NCBI RefSeq assembly: GCF_000190635.1
Contig: NC_015172.1
Span: 3,100,001-3,164,000 of the forward strand
DNA: 64,000 nt
Direction: 5' to 3'
Origin: Syntrophobotulus glycolicus DSM 8271
GTDB taxonomy: Bacteria; Bacillota; Desulfitobacteriia; Desulfitobacteriales; Syntrophobotulaceae
Shown here piece by piece: positions 60,249-64,000 of this stretch (position 1 is the stretch's first letter; each line of letters opens with the position of its first letter). Both the position numbers and the translations under genes were made by a program. The notes under the pieces were generated by a model. The model worked only from the letters and a program-made list of their open reading frames with translations. It was not told where the DNA came from and did not search any database.

Positions 60249-60944
60249 TTACCTCTGTTCATATTCAATGGGGTCTCGTATATTGTTTTCCTGAAAAGCC
60301 TGCAGCCTGCCGACACAGGTTGAGCAGACACCACAGGCTTTTTCCTGTCCATTATAACAGCTCCAGGTTAGTTCAAAAGGAGCATTGACCGTGATCCCCA
60401 GCGCTACAATATCCTTTTTGGTCAGCCATTGCAGAGGGGTCACCAGACGAACCTTCAGATAAGAGCCGATATAAATGGCGCTGGCCATCGAGCCGTTGAA
60501 TTCCGGAGTACAGTCCGGATACGCCCAGTTCCGGGCATCCTCGGCATGAGCCCCGTAGAATATGGTATCGGCCTCTTTTACCAGAGCCACAGTGGTCGCC
60601 ACAGACAGAAAGTTGGCATTGCGGAAGGGCACATAGGTCGGAGAAATTCCATAGGCCTGGCTCAATTCTTCATAAGTCATTTCCGGATTTGGTTTATCGG
60701 GATCAACCAGAGTAGAACCGGCTCCCCGGAAAATGTCGGGCAAACTTTCGGTGTAATGCTCCGGTATTCCCAAGTGTTCACAGACTGCTTCGGCTGACTT
60801 AATCTCCCTGGCATGCTTCTGTCCATAGAAAAGAGTCAGGGCAATGACATTCTCCGCGCCAAATTCACGGCATGCCAGAACCGCGCATATTGTACTGTCC
60901 AGCCCTCCGCTCAGGAGGACGACTGCTTTGCGTTTTTTTTCCAT
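60249..60944 (-). CDS. queC: 7-cyano-7-deazaguanine synthase QueC
   Basis: A 231-residue PP-loop enzyme: VVLLSGGLDSTICAVLACRE is the ATP pyrophosphatase loop, followed by ALTLFYGQKHAREIKSAEAV, PFRNANFLSVATTVAL and the zinc site CYNGQEKACGVCSTCVGRL. It converts CDG to preQ0 with ATP and ammonia. It heads the queCDE operon. I looked for a preQ1 riboswitch in the 60945-61214 region and did not find a convincing one, so regulation is unclear. Confidence 0.94.
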   Translation of the reverse strand: MEKKRKAVVLLSGGLDSTICAVLACREFGAENVIALTLFYGQKHAREIKSAEAVCEHLGIPEHYTESLPDIFRGAGSTLVDPDKPNPEMTYEELSQAYGISPTYVPFRNANFLSVATTVALVKEADTIFYGAHAEDARNWAYPDCTPEFNGSMASAIYIGSYLKVRLVTPLQWLTKKDIVALGITVNAPFELTWSCYNGQEKACGVCSTCVGRLQAFQENNIRDPIEYEQR

Positions 60945-61149
60945 AAAACGAAATATCCCTCTTTACTGTATTTTGCCTAAGGGTTCTCAATGATTTCATC
61001 TTATCATAAATAAAAGTATATTCTCAAGTTTCAGCCGAAACTACTCTTAACCTGTATTTTACCTTAAACAAAAGAAACCTTATAATAAAAGGTTTATCTT
61101 TGTTTTAGAACATGGCACAAGACAATTAGAAATATTTGCAAAATGGGAG

Positions 61150-61155
61150 TATAAT
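61150..61155 (+). promoter_or_regulatory. TATAAT -10 box upstream of the PHP phosphatase
   Basis: A perfect TATAAT 60 bp before the PHP gene. The -35 at the right distance is weak (TTAGAA, 18-bp spacer). The 270-bp region 60945-61214 also must hold the divergent queC promoter; no RNA element was recognised in it. Confidence 0.4.
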
Positions 61156-61214
61156 ACATTTATAAACTTGCTTTTATCTTAGACGGGAAAGCAAACTACT
61201 GAGAGGTAACGATC

Positions 61215-61994
61215 ATGTTTGATACTCATGTGCACACCAGATTTTCACCGGATTCAAATTTAAAAATAGGAGAGCTTATCCAAAAAAGCAAGGATGAGAA
61301 ATTAGGCATCATCATTACAGACCATTATGAGTTTGGTTCCGGGAAGGACTGTTTCCGTTTTAATGAGAAGGACTACTTTGACACTCTGCTCCCTCTTCGC
61401 CATGAAAGGCTCCTGACAGGTGTAGAGATCGGCTTAAATACTCTTCAACCGGAAAATTTGCTTGCTTTTCTGCAAAAGCATTCTTTCGATTATGTCCTCG
61501 GCTCAATCCACACGATTAATGATCAAGCCCTGGATCAGCATTTTTTTTCCACCCACACGAAACAAGAAGCCTATGAAAAATACTTGAAACACGCCCTGTT
61601 CTGTTTGCAGGCTGTACCCTCGATTAATAGCTTCGCCCACTTTGATTTTATCAGCCGCTATGCCCCCTATCCTGACCCGGCGATGGAATACCGCCAGTTT
61701 TCCGATTTGCTGGATGAAATTTTTAAGCTTTTGGCTGAACGGGAAACAGCTTTGGAGATCAATCTCCGGTACAGCCATCCTCAATACTTTTCAGAATATC
61801 AAAAGTTTTATCAAAGGTTCAAAGAGCTTGGGGGAAAGTATGTGACCATTGGCTCCGATGCTCATTCACCCGGGCAAATAGGCCGAAACCTGAAGACCGG
61901 CTATGAGCTCGCGGCATATTGTTCTTTATCGCCGGTATATTTCAAGGAGCGCTCCCCCCAGTTTGTTCACTCTGCTCAATGCTGTGCCCGCTAG
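61215..61994 (+). CDS. PHP-domain phosphoesterase (histidinol-phosphatase family)
   Basis: A 259-residue PHP protein: FDTHVHTRFSPDSNLKIGEL, IIITDHYEFG, VLGSIHTIND, INSFAHFDFISRYAP and TIGSDAHSPGQIGRNL provide the metal-binding His/Asp set of the HisK/HisJ type. It is likely a histidinol-phosphate or other phosphate-ester hydrolase; no other his genes are near, so the histidine assignment is tentative. It has a GAGAGGTAACG ribosome site and is convergent with the cobA-hemD gene (14-bp gap). Confidence 0.82.
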   Translation: MFDTHVHTRFSPDSNLKIGELIQKSKDEKLGIIITDHYEFGSGKDCFRFNEKDYFDTLLPLRHERLLTGVEIGLNTLQPENLLAFLQKHSFDYVLGSIHTINDQALDQHFFSTHTKQEAYEKYLKHALFCLQAVPSINSFAHFDFISRYAPYPDPAMEYRQFSDLLDEIFKLLAERETALEINLRYSHPQYFSEYQKFYQRFKELGGKYVTIGSDAHSPGQIGRNLKTGYELAAYCSLSPVYFKERSPQFVHSAQCCAR

Positions 61995-62008
61995 ATAAAC
62001 GGAACGGA

Positions 62009-63520
62009 TTAAGCCGGTCCCTGAATCATGGCTTTCACCAGGCCTTCAACTGTATACTCCTTGGCCTCAGAAAAAACAGGCAGCCCCATTTCTTGCAAGG
62101 CGGCGCTGGTCACAGGGCCAATTGAACATAGCTTTACCTTGGACAGCAAATCTTTCTTGCCGTCCAATAAGCGGAGAAAATGAGATACGGTTGAAGGGCT
62201 GGTAAATGTCACCCCGTCTATCTCCTTATTTTCCAGCAGATCCCGCAGCCGGTCTTTATCCGCCTCTCCCGGAACCGTTCTATAGACAGGCACATCCCAG
62301 ACATCCGCGCCTGAAGCTGCCAAGGCTTGCGGCAGCAGGCCCGACGCCTCCTGCGCTCTTGCCAGGAGAACACGCTCCCCCGGGATGAGCTTACCGGCCA
62401 GGCCTTCGGCTATTTTTTCATTTCTGAATTCTTCGGGGACAAAAGAAACAGATAATCCCCTTTTGGTCAGGGCTGCTTGAGTCACCGGGCCAATAGCCGC
62501 GATTTTCACTCCGGCAAGCTCCCGGATATCTTTCCCCCGGCGCCCCAGTTCAGCAAAAAAGGCTTCTACCCCGTTTACACTGGTAAAGATGAGCCAGGAC
62601 AAGCTGTCCAGATTTTCCATTGCCCTGAGTAAAAGCTGAGAATCCGCAGGCTCGGTAATCTTGATTACCGGAAATTCCAGAGCTTCCCCCCCCAGCTCTT
62701 CAATGGCTTGGGACAAGCCGGCGGCCTGATGGCTTGCTCTGGTCACAATGATTGTTTGTCCGAACAAGGGTCTGCGTTCAAGCCAGTTCAGTTTTTCTCT
62801 TAAAGAGACAACTTCTCCAACCACAATAACTGCCGGGTTCTCCAGCCTTTTCGCCCGGGCTATGGAAGCAATGCCGCCAAGCTCGCCGGATATGACGCGC
62901 TGTTTGGAATATGTTCCCCACTCAATGATTCCTACGGGTGTTTTTGCTGAGCGCCCATGCTCCAAAAGCTTCCCGCAAATCAGTTCCAGGTTTTCCATGC
63001 CCATCAGGAAAATCAGAGTATTTTGAGCCTCGGCCAGATTCTTCCAGGGAATATTTGAATTTTCCTTATCCGCTCTCTCATGGCCTGTAATTACGGTAAA
63101 GGAGGAAGTGAGGCCGCGATGGGTAACGGGAATCCCGGCATAGGCCGGTACGGCAACCGCTGAAGTGACACCGGGAACAATTTCAAAGGGAATCCCTGCT
63201 TCAGCTAAAGCTTCCGCTTCTTCTCCCCCGCGTCCGAACACAAAAGGGTCTCCTCCTTTAAGCCTGGTTACCGTCTTGCCTGCGAGCCCTTTTTCGACCA
63301 GCAAGGCATTGATTTCTTCCTGAGTCCTTACCTGAGCTTTTGGTGATTTACCTACATATATTTTCTCACACTCAGGCTTGGCTTGATTGAGCAGATGAGC
63401 GGAGATCAGGCGGTCATAAATCAGAACATCCGCTTTGGCTATACATTCCAAGCCCTTTATGGTGATCAATTTCGGATTGCCCGGTCCGGCGCCGACAAGA
63501 TAAACATATCCTTTTTTCAT
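62009..63520 (-). CDS. cobA-hemD: Fused uroporphyrinogen-III C-methyltransferase and uroporphyrinogen-III synthase
   Basis: A 503-residue bifunctional enzyme. Residues 1-245 are SUMT (CobA): VYLVGAGPGNPKLITIKGLE, RLKGGDPFVFGRGGEEAEAL, VTSAVAVPAYAGIPVTHRGL and IFLMGMENLELICGKLLEHG. Residues about 250-503 are HemD: TIIVTRASHQAAGLSQAIEE, LIFTSVNGVEAFFAELGRRG and GVTFTSPSTVSHFLRLL. It closes hydroxymethylbilane to uroporphyrinogen III and methylates it to precorrin-2 for siroheme and cobalamin. Such fusions are common in Clostridia. It follows hemC by 2 bp. Confidence 0.94.
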   Translation of the reverse strand: MKKGYVYLVGAGPGNPKLITIKGLECIAKADVLIYDRLISAHLLNQAKPECEKIYVGKSPKAQVRTQEEINALLVEKGLAGKTVTRLKGGDPFVFGRGGEEAEALAEAGIPFEIVPGVTSAVAVPAYAGIPVTHRGLTSSFTVITGHERADKENSNIPWKNLAEAQNTLIFLMGMENLELICGKLLEHGRSAKTPVGIIEWGTYSKQRVISGELGGIASIARAKRLENPAVIVVGEVVSLREKLNWLERRPLFGQTIIVTRASHQAAGLSQAIEELGGEALEFPVIKITEPADSQLLLRAMENLDSLSWLIFTSVNGVEAFFAELGRRGKDIRELAGVKIAAIGPVTQAALTKRGLSVSFVPEEFRNEKIAEGLAGKLIPGERVLLARAQEASGLLPQALAASGADVWDVPVYRTVPGEADKDRLRDLLENKEIDGVTFTSPSTVSHFLRLLDGKKDLLSKVKLCSIGPVTSAALQEMGLPVFSEAKEYTVEGLVKAMIQGPA

Positions 63521-63522
63521 CG

Positions 63523-64000
63523 TTATCCCTGGATCTCCTTTAATAGATTATTCGCGCCTAAACATTTGATTTGGGCGGCGGCGTCTGCTCCTGTCTGTTC
63601 AGGATCAAAGCCCTCTGCCGTCACCTTTAAAATATTTTTGCCGTCCATACCGGCAACCATACCGGTGACTTGTATCCTATCCTCCTGAACTTTAGCCAAA
63701 GCGGCAATCGGAGTCTGACATCCCCCTCCCAGGCTTCTCAAAAAAGAACGTTCTGCCCGTCCGGCCAATTCCGAAGGCCTGTGGTTAAGAGGCTGGAGTA
63801 TTTGCCTGATCTCTGTTCTGTGCGATGCTGTCTCAATGGCAATGATCCCCTGGCCGACAGCAGGCAGGACAACATCTTCAGCCAGAAATTCCGTGATCCG
63901 GTCCTGCCAGCCCAAACGCAGCGCACCGGCTGCCGCCAGTACAATCCCGGCCATATCCCGGGAATTTTGCAGCTTGTCCCAGCGTGTATCCAGATTCCCC
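63523..64000 (-). CDS. hemC: Porphobilinogen deaminase HemC (C-terminal part, cut by window edge)
   Basis: The last 158 codons of hydroxymethylbilane synthase; the gene continues beyond the right edge. Visible are RGNLDTRWDKLQNSRD, GIVLAAAGALRLGW, VLPAVGQGIIAIE and the dipyrromethane-cofactor Cys in SLGGGCQTPIAALAKV. It polymerises four porphobilinogen molecules into hydroxymethylbilane, the substrate of the HemD domain encoded 2 bp downstream. The ATG at 63954 is internal, not the start. Confidence 0.93.
   Translation of the reverse strand, partial: GNLDTRWDKLQNSRDMAGIVLAAAGALRLGWQDRITEFLAEDVVLPAVGQGIIAIETASHRTEIRQILQPLNHRPSELAGRAERSFLRSLGGGCQTPIAALAKVQEDRIQVTGMVAGMDGKNILKVTAEGFDPEQTGADAAAQIKCLGANNLLKEIQG

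Noticed and set aside
60945-61214. Possible preQ1 riboswitch upstream of queC
   Set aside because: Searched by eye for the preQ1-I hairpin and A-rich tail; the hairpin AGTTTCGGCTGAAACT and nearby sequence do not fit the consensus.

Overview
The window reads as chromosome of a low-to-mid GC anaerobic Firmicute, most likely a Clostridia relative of the Desulfitobacterium/Dehalobacter/Desulfosporosinus group. This is an inference from content: strong AAGGAGG-type ribosome sites, a tRNA-Trp T-box, a c-di-GMP-I riboswitch, an SLH surface protein, the [FeFe]-hydrogenase maturase HydE, indolepyruvate:ferredoxin oxidoreductase, a molybdenum cofactor cluster, HelD and FmdE. I saw no rRNA, tRNA, insertion sequence or CRISPR array.

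Layout. 1-2.1 kb: start of a LysR regulator, divergent from an MFS transporter, then UspA. 2.1-8.4 kb: accessory-looking stretch with a histidine-kinase remnant, a small 4-Cys protein overlapping the start of an 1851-residue SLH/cell-wall-binding surface protein, then a c-di-GMP-I aptamer lying 3' of that gene with no gene after it, and a bidirectional terminator. 8.5-12.7 kb: MarR-controlled heterodimeric ABC exporter with an iterated 15-bp operator-like array. 12.9-14.9 kb: HicAB toxin-antitoxin and LrgAB. 15.3-18 kb: flavin reductase, HydE, MetA. 18-25.3 kb: MA-like peptidase, candidate 6S RNA, thioesterase, NAGPA-type glycosidase with a membrane-anchored partner, HelD, LysM-ferritin-like fusion. 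25.2-32.6 kb (minus): GIY-YIG protein, GGDEF diguanylate cyclase overlapping a MOSC gene, mobB, mogA, moaC, moaA, a molybdopterin-binding protein with a Cys-rich tail, moeA, HD hydrolase. 32.8-39.95 kb (minus): one T-box-controlled operon with a TrpP-like S component, two EcfA, EcfT, IorA, IorB and an arylacetate-CoA ligase. 40-45.3 kb (minus): glyoxylate-to-glycerate operon (gcl, hyi, glxR, glxK) behind three GAAAC-N3-GTTTC palindromes. 45.7-49.4 kb: histidine phosphatase, EmrB-like MFS pump, holin/endolysin pair. 49.5-55.4 kb (minus): FmdE protein, FecBCD-type metal-chelate importer, TsaA/TrmO protein, two Nik/Opp-type ATPases and a truncated permease. 55.6-61 kb: aromatic acid exporter, DedA, Na/Pi cotransporter, queE-queD-queC. 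61.2-64 kb: PHP phosphatase, cobA-hemD fusion, end of hemC.

The most interesting system is the T-box operon. The leader carries a predicted TGG (Trp) specifier and its promoter is near consensus, so the operon should be switched on when tRNA-Trp is uncharged. Besides a tryptophan ECF importer it contains iorAB and a phenylacetate-CoA-ligase-family gene without any gap that could hold a promoter. Starvation control argues that these enzymes run in the anabolic direction: arylacetate to arylacetyl-CoA, then ferredoxin-driven carboxylation to arylpyruvate, then transamination. This would be an indole-3-acetate salvage route to tryptophan. Other points of interest are the orphan c-di-GMP riboswitch, the LysM-ferritin fusion, a glyoxylate carboligase that keeps the ThDP-activating Glu which E. 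coli Gcl lacks, and a diguanylate cyclase translationally interlocked with Moco genes.
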